NCBI RefSeq assembly: GCF_003148495.1 | Contig: NZ_QGGH01000002.1 | Location: forward strand, 124,001 to 188,000 | Length of the DNA: 64,000 nucleotides | Source: Mesorhizobium loti | GTDB taxonomy: Bacteria > Pseudomonadota > Alphaproteobacteria > Rhizobiales > Rhizobiaceae | Reading direction: 5' to 3' | Position numbers and translations under genes: made by a program | Shown: piece after piece, positions 45,461 to 54,092 of the stretch | Layout of the letters: each line of letters begins with the position of its first letter | Position numbering within the stretch: the stretch's first letter is position 1 | Notes under the pieces: generated by a model | What the model was told of the DNA's origin: nothing | The model's input: only the letters and a program-made list of their open reading frames with translations | The model's database searches: none

Positions 45461-46141
45461 CTACTTCAAAAGATCGACCAGCACGTCGAAAGCGGCGTCG
45501 ATGTCGGCGCGGACCGCGGCCCTGACGGCCTCCGCGTCCCGGTTTTTCAATGCCGCGAACATCTCCTGGTGGTGTTCGTTGGCGGTCGAGTAGTTTCCCG
45601 AATCGTGCAGCATGTTGAAGTAGGGGCTGATCTGCAGCCAAAGGTTCTCGATGATGTTGAGCATGTTCTCCGAACCCGCCGCCCGATAGATCGAGAAATG
45701 AAAGGCGTAGTTGGCGCGCAGATAGGATTTGACGTCGCCGGCGGCATTGGCCTGTTCGAGCGCATCCAGATGCTGGCGCAACTGCGCCACGGCCTGGTCG
45801 TCCATGCGCTCCGCAGCCCATGCGGCCGCGATCGCCTCGATCTCGAACCGGACATTCCTGAGGTCGATGAGGCGTGCGCGGCTTAATGCCGGAATACCGA
45901 TCGACCGGCCTGAAACCACCATCAGTGCGTTGGCCGCCGTCAGGCGCCTTAGTGCTTCCCTGACCGGCATCGGGCTGACACCGAAAGCATCGGCAAGGCT
46001 CTGAACCGTGACCATCTCGCCCGGCACGATGCTGCCGTCGAGGATCAGTTCGGTGACATGGCGATAGACCCTGTCCTGCAGGGTTTCCCTGGACAGGGGT
46101 GTGATCTCGACCCCCGACTTTTTGTACGCCGATCCAGCCAT
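45461..46141 (-). CDS. GntR-family (FCD) transcriptional regulator
   Basis: 226 residues. Winged helix at ~18-85 (ILDGSIVPGEMVTVQSLADAFGVSPMPVREALRRL), then an FCD helical domain with ANYAFHFSIYRAAGS and the TANEHHQEMFAALKNRD stretch that contributes metal-binding His. It is divergent from the ABC-SDR-BKACE unit starting at 46464 and is its likely regulator. It has no close similarity to the FadR-like regulator at 31474 beyond the family core. Confidence 0.86.
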   Translation of the reverse strand: MAGSAYKKSGVEITPLSRETLQDRVYRHVTELILDGSIVPGEMVTVQSLADAFGVSPMPVREALRRLTAANALMVVSGRSIGIPALSRARLIDLRNVRFEIEAIAAAWAAERMDDQAVAQLRQHLDALEQANAAGDVKSYLRANYAFHFSIYRAAGSENMLNIIENLWLQISPYFNMLHDSGNYSTANEHHQEMFAALKNRDAEAVRAAVRADIDAAFDVLVDLLK

Positions 46142-46180
46142 CTCCCGTCAACCTTCCCGCCCAAGGGCGACGCTACCGCC

Positions 46181-46283
46181 AGAGCAATTCCAGGAAAAGT
46201 GTGAAACGGTTTTCCGTCCGGAATTGCGCCAAAGCAAAGAGACAGAGTGGCTCCGCGTTTCACAGAGACGCGGAGCCACTCTG
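46181..46283. repeat. Intergenic palindromic repeat element (two nested inverted repeats)
   Basis: GCAATTCC (46184-46191) and GGAATTGC (46220-46227) flank GGAAAA/TTTTCC arms. Then CAGAGTGGCTCCGCGT (46243-46258) pairs perfectly over 16 bp with ACGCGGAGCCACTCTG (46268-46283). The first half resembles an element I know to be common between genes in Mesorhizobium and relatives. It contains no coding sequence. It lies between the GntR gene and its operator region. Confidence 0.7.
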
Positions 46284-46347
46284 GCGTCCGGAATGCAAGG
46301 TTCAAGGTGCCACGTCAAGCGCCCAAGGGTCCCGGTTTTGATATTAG

Positions 46348-46379
46348 ATGATTTCATCATTGATCTTTGATCAAATCAT
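46348..46379 (+). promoter_or_regulatory. Candidate GntR operator upstream of the dual-permease transporter unit
   Basis: Nested inverted repeats: ATGATTT (46348-46354) with AAATCAT (46373-46379), and inside them TGATC-TTT-GATCA (46361-46373). The region is the only A/T-rich part of the gap 46142-46463 and sits 85 bp before the binding-protein ATG. No clear -35/-10 pair could be fixed. Confidence 0.5.
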
Positions 46380-46463
46380 GTTAGGGTCACCGGCATCGAA
46401 TGACAAGGGTTACGTTCGTGCCCTTGGGAGGCATTCGGTCGTTCGGATCGGGAGGAGTTTCAT

Positions 46464-47591
46464 ATGGGTATCGGATTGAAAGTCCGGCGGCTCGCGCTGC
46501 TGGCCGCCATGGCTGTATGCGCCCTTGGGCTGCCCGGCGCGCAGGCAGCCGAGAAGCACAAGATCTTTCTCAGCATGAGCTACATCGGCAATGATTGGCA
46601 GGCGGAGGCGGCCAACATGGTCAAGGCCATGGCCGCTCACAAGAGCCTGGCCGACAAGGTCGACCTGCAGGTCCAGGTCGCCGGCCCTAACGCGCAACGC
46701 CAAATTCAGCAGATCAATGCAATGGTGCAAAGCGGCGCCGAGGCGATCATCGTGTACCCGATCTCGCCGACCGCGCTCAATCAGGTCGTCAAGAATGCCT
46801 GCGACAAGGGTGTGAAGGTGTTTGCCTACGACGCCGAGATCACCGAGCCTTGTGCCTACAACGTCCACATCGACCAGCTGGAAGCGGGCAGGGTGACCGC
46901 CGAATGGCTGGTCAAGAAGCTCAATGGCAAGGGCAACATCATCGCCATCACGGGTGTTCCGGGAACATCCGTCGACGATCAGCGGACAAAGGCCGCCAAG
47001 GAAGTCTTCGCCAAGTATCCTGACATCAAGATCGTCGGCGAGGCTGTCGGCATGTGGAGCCAGGCTGTCGCCCGCACCGAGCTTTCGAAGATCCTGGCTA
47101 CCCGCAATTGGGACGACATCAACGGGCTGTGGATGCAGGTCGGCTGCTTCACCGCCAACTCGATGCAGCTCGAGGCCGGCAAGAAGACCAGCGAACTCCT
47201 GCCTTGCGCCGGTGAAGGCTCCAATGGCGGCCGCATCCAGATGCTGCCGGAGGGCACCGAAGTCGAAGGCGCGGCGCCGCCCTATGCACCGGCGGGCGCG
47301 CAACGCATTTCCTATGCGTCGCCGCCCTATTCCGGTGCGCTGGCGCTGAAGCTCGCCGTCGAGGCGATCGAAGGCAAGGACGTGTCGAAGACCACCATCC
47401 TGCCGTTGCCGGTCGTCACCAATGAGACGATCAAGCTGTGCGACGAAGGCACATGGGCGGAGATGAAGGCAGGCTGCAACGCCTTCAAGCCGTCGCTGGT
47501 CTCCAATCCCGGCTGGTTTGCCTCGATCTTTTCGGACCAGACACCCGAGGTCGGCCTAGCCGCTGCCCTCGTTGGACAACCGGAGAACTGA
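46464..47591 (+). CDS. Sugar ABC transporter binding protein (dual-permease transporter)
   Basis: 375 residues. Signal peptide VRRLALLAAMAVCALGLPGAQA (cleavage ~28), then a type I binding fold with IFLSMSYIGNDWQAEAANM, AEAIIVYPISPTALNQVVKNACDKG and VFAYDAEITEPCAYNVHIDQ. Several Cys suggest disulfides. It is larger than RbsB-class proteins (~290 mature) by a C-terminal segment. GGGAGGAG lies upstream. Substrate is unknown; downstream enzymes suggest a sugar, lactone or sugar acid. Confidence 0.85.
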   Translation: MGIGLKVRRLALLAAMAVCALGLPGAQAAEKHKIFLSMSYIGNDWQAEAANMVKAMAAHKSLADKVDLQVQVAGPNAQRQIQQINAMVQSGAEAIIVYPISPTALNQVVKNACDKGVKVFAYDAEITEPCAYNVHIDQLEAGRVTAEWLVKKLNGKGNIIAITGVPGTSVDDQRTKAAKEVFAKYPDIKIVGEAVGMWSQAVARTELSKILATRNWDDINGLWMQVGCFTANSMQLEAGKKTSELLPCAGEGSNGGRIQMLPEGTEVEGAAPPYAPAGAQRISYASPPYSGALALKLAVEAIEGKDVSKTTILPLPVVTNETIKLCDEGTWAEMKAGCNAFKPSLVSNPGWFASIFSDQTPEVGLAAALVGQPEN

Positions 47592-47609
47592 GCCTCCCAA
47601 GGCAAATCG

Positions 47610-47644
47610 CGACGATGTACGGATGTCTTGTCCGTGCATCGTCG
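47610..47644 (+). terminator. Hairpin after the third binding-protein gene
   Basis: CGACGATGTACGGA (47610-47623) pairs with TCCGTGCATCGTCG (47631-47644) over 14 bp with one G-U pair and a 7-nt loop. It lies 18 nt after the stop and 50 nt before the ATPase start, with no T-run. Confidence 0.62.
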
Positions 47645-47694
47645 ATCCGCGCTCATGCGTGGCGTCCCAAAATGCGCAGCCTGCGATCGAGGAT

Positions 47695-49227
47695 ATGACA
47701 GAACATACCGCGCTCCCCGCCATCGAGATCGACGGCATCAGCAAGGCGTTCGGCCCCACCGTCGCCCTGGACGGCGTGTCATTCCGGATCGCGCCCGGCA
47801 GCGTCCATGCACTGCTCGGTGAAAACGGAGCCGGCAAGTCGACGCTGGTGAAACTGCTGTCCGGGCTGGTCCGGCCAAGCGAAGGTCATGTCCGTGTCTT
47901 CGGCAAGGAGATCGCTTACGGCGCACCACGCGCAGCACATGCGCTGGGCATGCAGACGGCGTTCCAGGAGATGACCCTGGTGCGCGATCTCTCCGTTCTC
48001 GACAACATGCTGCTGCCCTACGCCCCCGTCGGCGTCTCCGGCCTGATCCGGCGCAGCGCTGCCCGCAAGGCTGTCCGCCGCCACATCGACGATCTCGGTT
48101 TTTCCGTCGATCTCGACGCGGAGGTGAGCGAGCTCGAGCTTTCGGTGCGCCAGAAGATCGAAATCGCGCGTGCCGTCTATCGCAAGCCGCGCATCCTGCT
48201 GCTCGACGAACCGACCTCGACGCTCGCCGGCCGCGACGTCGACTGGCTGGGCGATATCATCTCCAGGCTGAAGGCGGCGGGCACCACGATCGTCTTCATC
48301 ACCCATCGGATGCGCGAGGTCCGCGCCTTTTGCGAGACGCTGACGATCCTGAGAAACGGCCGCCACATCGTCACCGCGCCGGTTGCCGACGTCTCGGACG
48401 CCGATGTCATCGAAAAGATCATCGGCCGCAGCATCGAGCAGACCTTTCCGCCCAAGCCCGACGGCGCCCAGGCCTTCGGTCCGCCGGTTCTGGGCGTGCG
48501 CGACCTCAAGGTCGGGCGCAAGCTCGACGGCGCCGGCTTCGACCTGCGCAAAGGCGAGATCCTCGGCGTCGCCGGATTGCAGGGCATGGGCCAGCAGGAT
48601 CTGTTCCTGGCCTGCTTCGGCATGGCCGAAATCACCCGCGGCCACATCCTCGTCGATGGCCGCAAGGTCTGGCTCGGTTCGCCCGCGGATGCCTTGCTGC
48701 CCAACATGGCGATCGGCCTGGTGCCGGAGGATCGCAAATCCGAAGGCCTGTTCCTGAAACTGTCGGGCAGCCAGAACGCCACGCTTCCCGTGATATCGCG
48801 CTTCACCCGTTTCGGCCTTGTCGACGCGCAAGCCGAGACCCGCTCCGTCGAGGCGGCGTTCGCCACTGTCGAAGTCGACCGCCGCGCGCTGTGGACGCGG
48901 GCCGGCGCGTTTTCCGGCGGCAACCAGCAGAAAATCGCCATCGCCAAATGGCTGGTGGCGCACAGCCGCATCCTGCTTTTGTTCGATCCCACCCGCGGCA
49001 TCGACGTCGGCACCAAGCACGAGCTTTATGTGATGATGCGAAACTACGTGGCCGCTGGCGGCTCCATCCTGCTGCACTCGACCGAAATCCCCGAACTCGT
49101 CCACCAATGCGACCGGGTCCTGATTCTCTATGACGGGCGCATCGCGGCCGAGCTCGAAGGCGACGCCATCACCGAGCCGGCCATCATGCGCCCGGCACTC
49201 GGCCATGCCGGGGAAGCCGTCGCATGA
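47695..49227 (+). CDS. Ribose-type ABC transporter ATPase (dual-permease transporter)
   Basis: 510 residues. Domain 1: GENGAGKSTLVKLLSG (~42), LELSVRQKIEIARAV, ILLLDEPTSTLAGRD. Domain 2: GLQGMGQQDLFLACFG (degenerate), SGGNQQKIAIAKWL, and LLLFDPTRGIDVGTK, where the Walker B acidic pair reads FDP rather than DEP. The start at 47695 (MTEHTALPAIEID) has GAGG just upstream; the in-frame ATG at 47623 would start inside the hairpin. It overlaps the permease gene by ATGA. Confidence 0.85.
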   Translation: MTEHTALPAIEIDGISKAFGPTVALDGVSFRIAPGSVHALLGENGAGKSTLVKLLSGLVRPSEGHVRVFGKEIAYGAPRAAHALGMQTAFQEMTLVRDLSVLDNMLLPYAPVGVSGLIRRSAARKAVRRHIDDLGFSVDLDAEVSELELSVRQKIEIARAVYRKPRILLLDEPTSTLAGRDVDWLGDIISRLKAAGTTIVFITHRMREVRAFCETLTILRNGRHIVTAPVADVSDADVIEKIIGRSIEQTFPPKPDGAQAFGPPVLGVRDLKVGRKLDGAGFDLRKGEILGVAGLQGMGQQDLFLACFGMAEITRGHILVDGRKVWLGSPADALLPNMAIGLVPEDRKSEGLFLKLSGSQNATLPVISRFTRFGLVDAQAETRSVEAAFATVEVDRRALWTRAGAFSGGNQQKIAIAKWLVAHSRILLLFDPTRGIDVGTKHELYVMMRNYVAAGGSILLHSTEIPELVHQCDRVLILYDGRIAAELEGDAITEPAIMRPALGHAGEAVA

Positions 49228-51308
49228 GCAGCGCAAGCCTTTCATCACCTGGTTCCGGTGGCTTGGGGCTGCGTCGCGCGCTGATGCGCAACCGCGGCGC
49301 GCTGATCGCCGCGGCCGTCCTGGCGATCCTGCTTTTCATCGTCGACTGGATCAGCGCCGGGCCGCTCACCTATTTCGATGTGTCGTTCCTGTCGAGCGGC
49401 GGCGCGACTTCGGCGCTCGCGGCGATAGGCCAGACCATCGTCATCCTGTCGGGCGGCTTCGACCTGTCCGCCGGCGCGGTAATATCGCTGGTCAATGCCG
49501 TGCTGGCATCGAGCATGGACCCGATGGCACCAGGCGCCAGCATCATCTTGTGGACCGCCGTCGGCATCGGCGTCGGCATGGCCGTGGGTGCCTTCAACGG
49601 CTTCTTCATCGCGGTGCTGCGCATGCAGCCCATCGTGGTGACGCTGTCCACCATGTTCATCCTGCAAGGCGTGACGCTGCTGGTGATGGACAAGCCCGGC
49701 GGCTTCGTGTCGCCCGATCTCGGCACCTTCTACCTCGGCGACGCGATCACCGGCTGGCTGCCGATGCCGCTGGTGGTGATCGGCGTCGTCCTGCTCGCCT
49801 GGTTCTGGCTGAAGGGAACACGCTTCGGCACAGCACTTTATGCGGTCGGCAGCGATCCGGAGTCGGCCGCTGCCGTCGGCATCAATGTCGTGCTGGTGCG
49901 CTTTGCTGTTTATGTCATCGCCGGCGGCTGCTATGGCCTTGCCGGAGTGTTCATCAGCGCCCAGACCGGCAGCGGCGATCCGCTGGTCGGCAATCCGCTG
50001 CTTTTGTCGATGTTCGCGGCGGTCGTCGTCGGCGGCACGCGTCTCGGTGGCGGGCAGGGCGGCCCGGTGGGCTCTGTCTTCGGCGCCTATATCTTGATGA
50101 TCGTGGTGAACATCCTGCTGGTGCTCAATGTGTCGGCCTACTATGCGACCATCGCCGAAGGCACCATTCTGGTGCTGGCGGCACTTGCCGGCTCCATTTC
50201 CCACGCATCGGTTCTTGCCGTGCAATTGCGGGCCGCGCGCGCCCGGCTTGCCGCCTGGCGCGCCGGCATATTGCCCTCGCAGCTCGAGCGCGTGGACCGG
50301 CGCCTCAAGGTCGCCGAACCATCGCCTAACCAGCGCGGTCCGGCATCGCCGCGCCCTGCCTTCCATCTGCGCAATGCGGAGACGCTGCGCTATGCGCTGC
50401 CGGCCTATGTCTGCCTGCTGCTCATCGTGGTTGTCACCCAGATCTGGCTCGGCCGCGCCATCCTCAATCCGGGCTACTGGAACTCGCTGCTTGTGTTGTC
50501 GTCCTTCCTCGCTGTCCTGGCGCTCGGGCAGGGAACCGTCATTCTGACCGGCGGCCTCGATCTCTCCGTGCCGTGGACGATCGGCATTTCCGGCATCATT
50601 CTGGCCGGCATGGTCAACGGCTCCGACGCGGCTCTTGTCTACGCCTTGCCGGTCGTATTGTTGATGGCCTGCGTGATCGGCTTCGCCAATGGCTTCGGGA
50701 TCGTCTATCTCGGCATCTCGCCGATCGTCATGACGCTCGCCACCAACGGCATCCTGCAAGGCTGCGCGCTGCTTTATTCGCAGGGAACGCCGGCCGGCTT
50801 TTCCTCGCCGATGCTGCGCTGGGTCATGACGGCAAGGCTCGCCGGCCTGCTGACGCCGATCGTGCTGCTGATGGTCGTCTTTGTCGTGGCGGCGGTGCTG
50901 CTGCTCGGGCGCACGCCGTTCGGACGCCGGGTCTACGGCATCGGTAACGGGCTGCGCGCGGCGCGATTGTCGGGCATCGGCGTCGAGCGCACGCTGATCC
51001 TGGTCTACATGCTGTCGGCCGTCTGCGCGGCTGTTGTCGGCATCATGCTGACCGGCTTTTCGGGGCAGGCGAGCCTTGGCATGGGCGACGACTACCTGTT
51101 GCCCTCGATCGCCGTGGTGGTCGTCGGCGGCGCGCTGATCACCGGCGGTCGCGGCCACTATCTCGGCATGCTCGGCGGCGTGTTGTTGCTGACGGCGTTG
51201 CAGATGCTGCTGGCCGGCACCACGCTTCCCTACGCCACAAGGGCAATTCTTTACGGGCTGGTCGTTCTGGGCGCCGTCATGGCGCTGCGCGAACGGCGGC
51301 TGCAATGA
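49224..51308 (+). CDS. Fused double permease of a ribose-type ABC transporter (RbsC-RbsC)
   Basis: 694 residues, about twice the normal length. Module 1 (~1-340) has VILSGGFDLSAGAVISL and GTALYAVGSDPESAAAVGI. A polar linker (~340-380) leads to module 2 with VILTGGLDLSVPWTIGISG and GRRVYGIGNGLRAARLSGI. Both keep the Gly-rich C-terminal block (VGGTRLGGGQGG; VGGALITGGRGHYLG). The frame is continuous, so one chain should supply the whole channel that is usually a homodimer or heterodimer. Confidence 0.88.
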   Translation: MSSASLSSPGSGGLGLRRALMRNRGALIAAAVLAILLFIVDWISAGPLTYFDVSFLSSGGATSALAAIGQTIVILSGGFDLSAGAVISLVNAVLASSMDPMAPGASIILWTAVGIGVGMAVGAFNGFFIAVLRMQPIVVTLSTMFILQGVTLLVMDKPGGFVSPDLGTFYLGDAITGWLPMPLVVIGVVLLAWFWLKGTRFGTALYAVGSDPESAAAVGINVVLVRFAVYVIAGGCYGLAGVFISAQTGSGDPLVGNPLLLSMFAAVVVGGTRLGGGQGGPVGSVFGAYILMIVVNILLVLNVSAYYATIAEGTILVLAALAGSISHASVLAVQLRAARARLAAWRAGILPSQLERVDRRLKVAEPSPNQRGPASPRPAFHLRNAETLRYALPAYVCLLLIVVVTQIWLGRAILNPGYWNSLLVLSSFLAVLALGQGTVILTGGLDLSVPWTIGISGIILAGMVNGSDAALVYALPVVLLMACVIGFANGFGIVYLGISPIVMTLATNGILQGCALLYSQGTPAGFSSPMLRWVMTARLAGLLTPIVLLMVVFVVAAVLLLGRTPFGRRVYGIGNGLRAARLSGIGVERTLILVYMLSAVCAAVVGIMLTGFSGQASLGMGDDYLLPSIAVVVVGGALITGGRGHYLGMLGGVLLLTALQMLLAGTTLPYATRAILYGLVVLGAVMALRERRLQ

Positions 51309-51321
51309 GAAGGACAGGACG

Positions 51322-52128
51322 ATGAGCACAAGGGCGCCGGTTTCGGCGGACGACTTTCTGATTGGGCTGAAAGGCCAGCGCGTGCTGGTGACGGCAGGCG
51401 CCGGCGGCATCGGTTTTGCCATAGCCGACACGCTGTCGCGGCTCGGCGCCCGCATCGTCGTCTGCGACGTTTCCGACGAGGCGCTGGCCGCTGCGCCCGA
51501 CAAGATCGATCTGGTCGCCGCGGTCAAGGCCGACGTGTCGCGGGAAGACGAAGTCGACCGGCTGTTCGAAGCGGTCGAGAAAGAACTCGGCGGGCTCGAC
51601 GCGCTGATCAACAATGCCGGCATTGCCGGGCCGACCGGCGGCGTCGACGAGATCGATCCGGCCGACTGGCGGCGCTGTATCGACATCTGCCTGACCGGCC
51701 AGTTTCTGTGCGCCCGTCGCGCCGTGCCGCTGATCAAGGCGGCGGGCGGCGGTTCGATCGTCTCGATGTCGTCGGCCGCCGGCCGCCATGGCTACGCCTT
51801 CCGCACGCCCTATTCGGCGGCCAAGTTCGGCGTCATCGGTTTCACGCAGAGTCTCGCCAAGGAGCTTGGACCGCATGGCATCAGGGTCAACGCCATCCTG
51901 CCCGGCATCATCGAGGGACCGCGCATCGAAGGTGTCATCTCGGCACGCGCCAAGCAGGTCGGCATCAGCCACGAGGAGATGACCGGGCGCTATCTGCAGA
52001 ACATCTCGCTGCGCCGCATGACCAGCCCCTATGATGTCGCTGCGATGGTCGCCTTCCTGCTATCCGATGCAGGGATCAACATTTCGGGCCAGTCGCTCGG
52101 CGTCGACGGAAACGTCGAAACACTTTGA
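51322..52128 (+). CDS. Short-chain dehydrogenase/reductase of a sugar/sugar-acid pathway
   Basis: 268 residues, classical SDR: TAGAGGIGFAIADTL cofactor loop (~24), VCDVSD, NNAGIAG, catalytic Ser in SMSSAAG, and YSAAK (Tyr-x-x-x-Lys). The C-terminal SGQSLGVDGNVETL is typical of sugar-acid SDRs. It probably oxidises a hydroxyl of the imported compound with NAD. It is the first enzyme gene after the permease (13 bp) and precedes a 3-dehydrogenase gene by 10 bp. The exact substrate is not readable. Confidence 0.82.
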   Translation: MSTRAPVSADDFLIGLKGQRVLVTAGAGGIGFAIADTLSRLGARIVVCDVSDEALAAAPDKIDLVAAVKADVSREDEVDRLFEAVEKELGGLDALINNAGIAGPTGGVDEIDPADWRRCIDICLTGQFLCARRAVPLIKAAGGGSIVSMSSAAGRHGYAFRTPYSAAKFGVIGFTQSLAKELGPHGIRVNAILPGIIEGPRIEGVISARAKQVGISHEEMTGRYLQNISLRRMTSPYDVAAMVAFLLSDAGINISGQSLGVDGNVETL

Positions 52129-52138
52129 GGAACAATCC

Positions 52139-53086
52139 ATGGCCAATGTCGCGATCGTCGGAAGCGGGTTCATCGGGCGGGCCTGGGCGATCAGCTTTGC
52201 CCGCGCCGGCCATGATGTGCGGATGTGGGACCAGTCGCCCACTGCCACAGGCGGCGCCCGCGACTACATTGCCGGCGTGCTTGGCGATCTTGCCGCAAAC
52301 GACCTGCTGCGAGGACAGGCGATCGACGCCGTGCTTAGCCGGATCACCATTGTCGCCGAGCTGGTAGAGGCGCTGGCTGGTGCGGTCCACGTCCAGGAGA
52401 ACACGCCTGAAAACCTCGAGGTGAAACGGGAGGTGTTCTCCCTGATCGACAGGCTTGCCGATCCGCAAACGATCATCGCCAGCTCTACCTCGGCGCTGTT
52501 GCCGTCGAAATTCACCGATCATCTGCAAGGACGGCACCGCTGTCTGGTCGTGCATCCGATCAATCCGCCCTATCTCATTCCGGCAGCCGAAATCGTGCCG
52601 GCGCCGTGGACCTCTGCCGAGACGGTCGAGAGAACCCGCGCTTTCCTCATCGACGCCGGTCACGCGCCGCTGGTGATGAAGCGCGAGCTCGACGGCTTCA
52701 TCATGAACCGCTTGCAAGGGGCGTTGCTGGAGGAGGCTTTCAGGCTTGTCGCCGACGGGTACGCCAGCGTCGAGGATGTCGACATCGGCATCCGCGACGG
52801 GCTGGCGCTGCGCTGGTCGTTCATGGGCCCGTTCGAGACCATCGATCTCAATGCACCCGGCGGCGTGCGCGACTATGTCGAGCGCTATCAGTCGATCTAT
52901 TCGAACATTTTTCCGCAGATGCTGCGCCGCGTCGACTGGGCGGGCGAGGTGATGGAAACGGTCGAAGCCGACCGCCGCGAACGCCTGCCGCGCGAGAGCC
53001 TCGGCGAACGGCAGGTGTGGCGCGACCGCCGGCTGATGGCGCTGGCGGCGCACAAGAAAAAAACGGACCAGGAGTACGGACAATGA
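52139..53086 (+). CDS. CRYL1-like 3-hydroxyacid dehydrogenase (L-gulonate 3-dehydrogenase / 3-hydroxyacyl-CoA dehydrogenase family)
   Basis: 315 residues. NAD site AIVGSGFIGRAWAISFARAG; HVQENTPENLEVKREVF; SSTSALLPSK; VVHPINPPYLIP (catalytic His); and FMGPFETIDLNAPGG. These blocks follow lambda-crystallin/L-gulonate 3-dehydrogenase (CRYL1) more closely than carnitine dehydrogenase. It should oxidise C3 of an aldonate to a beta-keto acid, which the next gene product could cleave. The start at 52139 follows GAGGA. It is coupled to the next gene by ATGA. Confidence 0.82.
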   Translation: MANVAIVGSGFIGRAWAISFARAGHDVRMWDQSPTATGGARDYIAGVLGDLAANDLLRGQAIDAVLSRITIVAELVEALAGAVHVQENTPENLEVKREVFSLIDRLADPQTIIASSTSALLPSKFTDHLQGRHRCLVVHPINPPYLIPAAEIVPAPWTSAETVERTRAFLIDAGHAPLVMKRELDGFIMNRLQGALLEEAFRLVADGYASVEDVDIGIRDGLALRWSFMGPFETIDLNAPGGVRDYVERYQSIYSNIFPQMLRRVDWAGEVMETVEADRRERLPRESLGERQVWRDRRLMALAAHKKKTDQEYGQ

Positions 53087-54045
53087 TCGAAACGAGCCGC
53101 AAGCCCGGTACTGCGCAGACCAGAGGCAAGGTCATCATCACCTGCGCGGTGACGGGCGCCATCCACACGCCGACCATGTCGCCCCATCTGCCGATCACGC
53201 CCGACCAGATCGCGTCGGAGGCGATCGCCGCGGCCGAAGCCGGCGCCGCGATCCTGCATCTGCATGCCCGCGACCCGGAAACCGGCAAGCCGGACCAGAC
53301 GCCCGAGGCCTTCGCCCGCTTCCTGCCGCGCGTCAAGCAAGGCACCAAAGCCGCCATCAACATCACCACCGGCGGCAGTCCCTACATGAAGGTGGAGGAG
53401 CGTGTGCGGCCGGCCGCCCAGTTCAAACCGGAAGTCGCCTCGCTCAACATGGGCTCGATCAATTTCGGGCTCTATCACTTGGCTGACAAATACGAGACCT
53501 TCAAATTCGACTGGGAAAAGCCGCATCTGGAAGCGACGCGCGACCTCGTCTTCCGCAACTCGTTCAAGGACATCGAGTACATTCTGGCGACCTGCTACGA
53601 CAATGGCACGCGCTTCGAGTTCGAGTGCTACGACATCGCCCATCTCTACAACCTTTCCCACTTCGCCGACCGCGGGTTGGTGAAGCCGCCTTTCTTCGTG
53701 CAGTCGGTATTCGGACTTTTGGGCGGCATCGGCACGCATCCCGAAGACGTCGCCCATATGAAGCGCACCGCCGACCGGCTGTTCGGCGACCAGTTCCGCT
53801 GGTCGGTGCTCGGCGCCGGCGCCAGCCAGCTTCGCATCGCCGCGCAGTCGGCGGCGCTTGGCGGCAACATCCGCGTCGGGCTGGAGGACAGTCTGTGGGC
53901 GGGCAAGGGCAAGCTTGCCAAATCGAACGCCGAGCAGGTCTTGCTGGCCCGCAAGATCATCGAGGGGCTCGGCATGGAAGTGGCGACGCCCGACGAGGCG
54001 CGCGAGATCTTGTCATTGAAAGGCGGCGACAAGGTCGCTTTCTGA
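53083..54045 (+). CDS. Beta-keto acid cleavage enzyme (BKACE, DUF849)
   Basis: 320 residues. BKACE TIM barrel with the zinc ligands in ILHLHARDP (~55) and the N-terminal VIITCAVTGAIHTPTMSPHLPITP (family start). NMGSINFG, the SVFGLLGGIGTHPE loop and RVGLEDSLWAGKGKLA are conserved. These enzymes transfer a beta-keto acid onto acetyl-CoA, giving acetoacetate and a new acyl-CoA. Upstream neighbour makes a 3-keto acid, so the likely substrate is a 3-keto sugar acid. A 4 bp overlap with the preceding gene supports a shared pathway. Confidence 0.87.
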   Translation: MIETSRKPGTAQTRGKVIITCAVTGAIHTPTMSPHLPITPDQIASEAIAAAEAGAAILHLHARDPETGKPDQTPEAFARFLPRVKQGTKAAINITTGGSPYMKVEERVRPAAQFKPEVASLNMGSINFGLYHLADKYETFKFDWEKPHLEATRDLVFRNSFKDIEYILATCYDNGTRFEFECYDIAHLYNLSHFADRGLVKPPFFVQSVFGLLGGIGTHPEDVAHMKRTADRLFGDQFRWSVLGAGASQLRIAAQSAALGGNIRVGLEDSLWAGKGKLAKSNAEQVLLARKIIEGLGMEVATPDEAREILSLKGGDKVAF

Positions 54046-54092
54046 CGCGGCCCGACCAATCGCTGCGTGACGCCAATACCAAGGAGGACGGC

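Noticed and set aside
49245..51737. A very long open frame (about 830 codons) on the minus strand opposite the fused permease and SDR genes
   Set aside because: The product is Gln/Arg/His/Asp-rich with no domain, as expected for the antisense of GC-rich membrane-protein genes. The + strand proteins have clear families.
52139..54045. Carnitine degradation (carnitine dehydrogenase plus 3-dehydrocarnitine cleavage enzyme)
   Set aside because: The order dehydrogenase-BKACE is the same, but the dehydrogenase blocks match CRYL1 (VHPINPPY, GPFETIDLN), and the flanking lactonase and sugar transporter do not fit carnitine.
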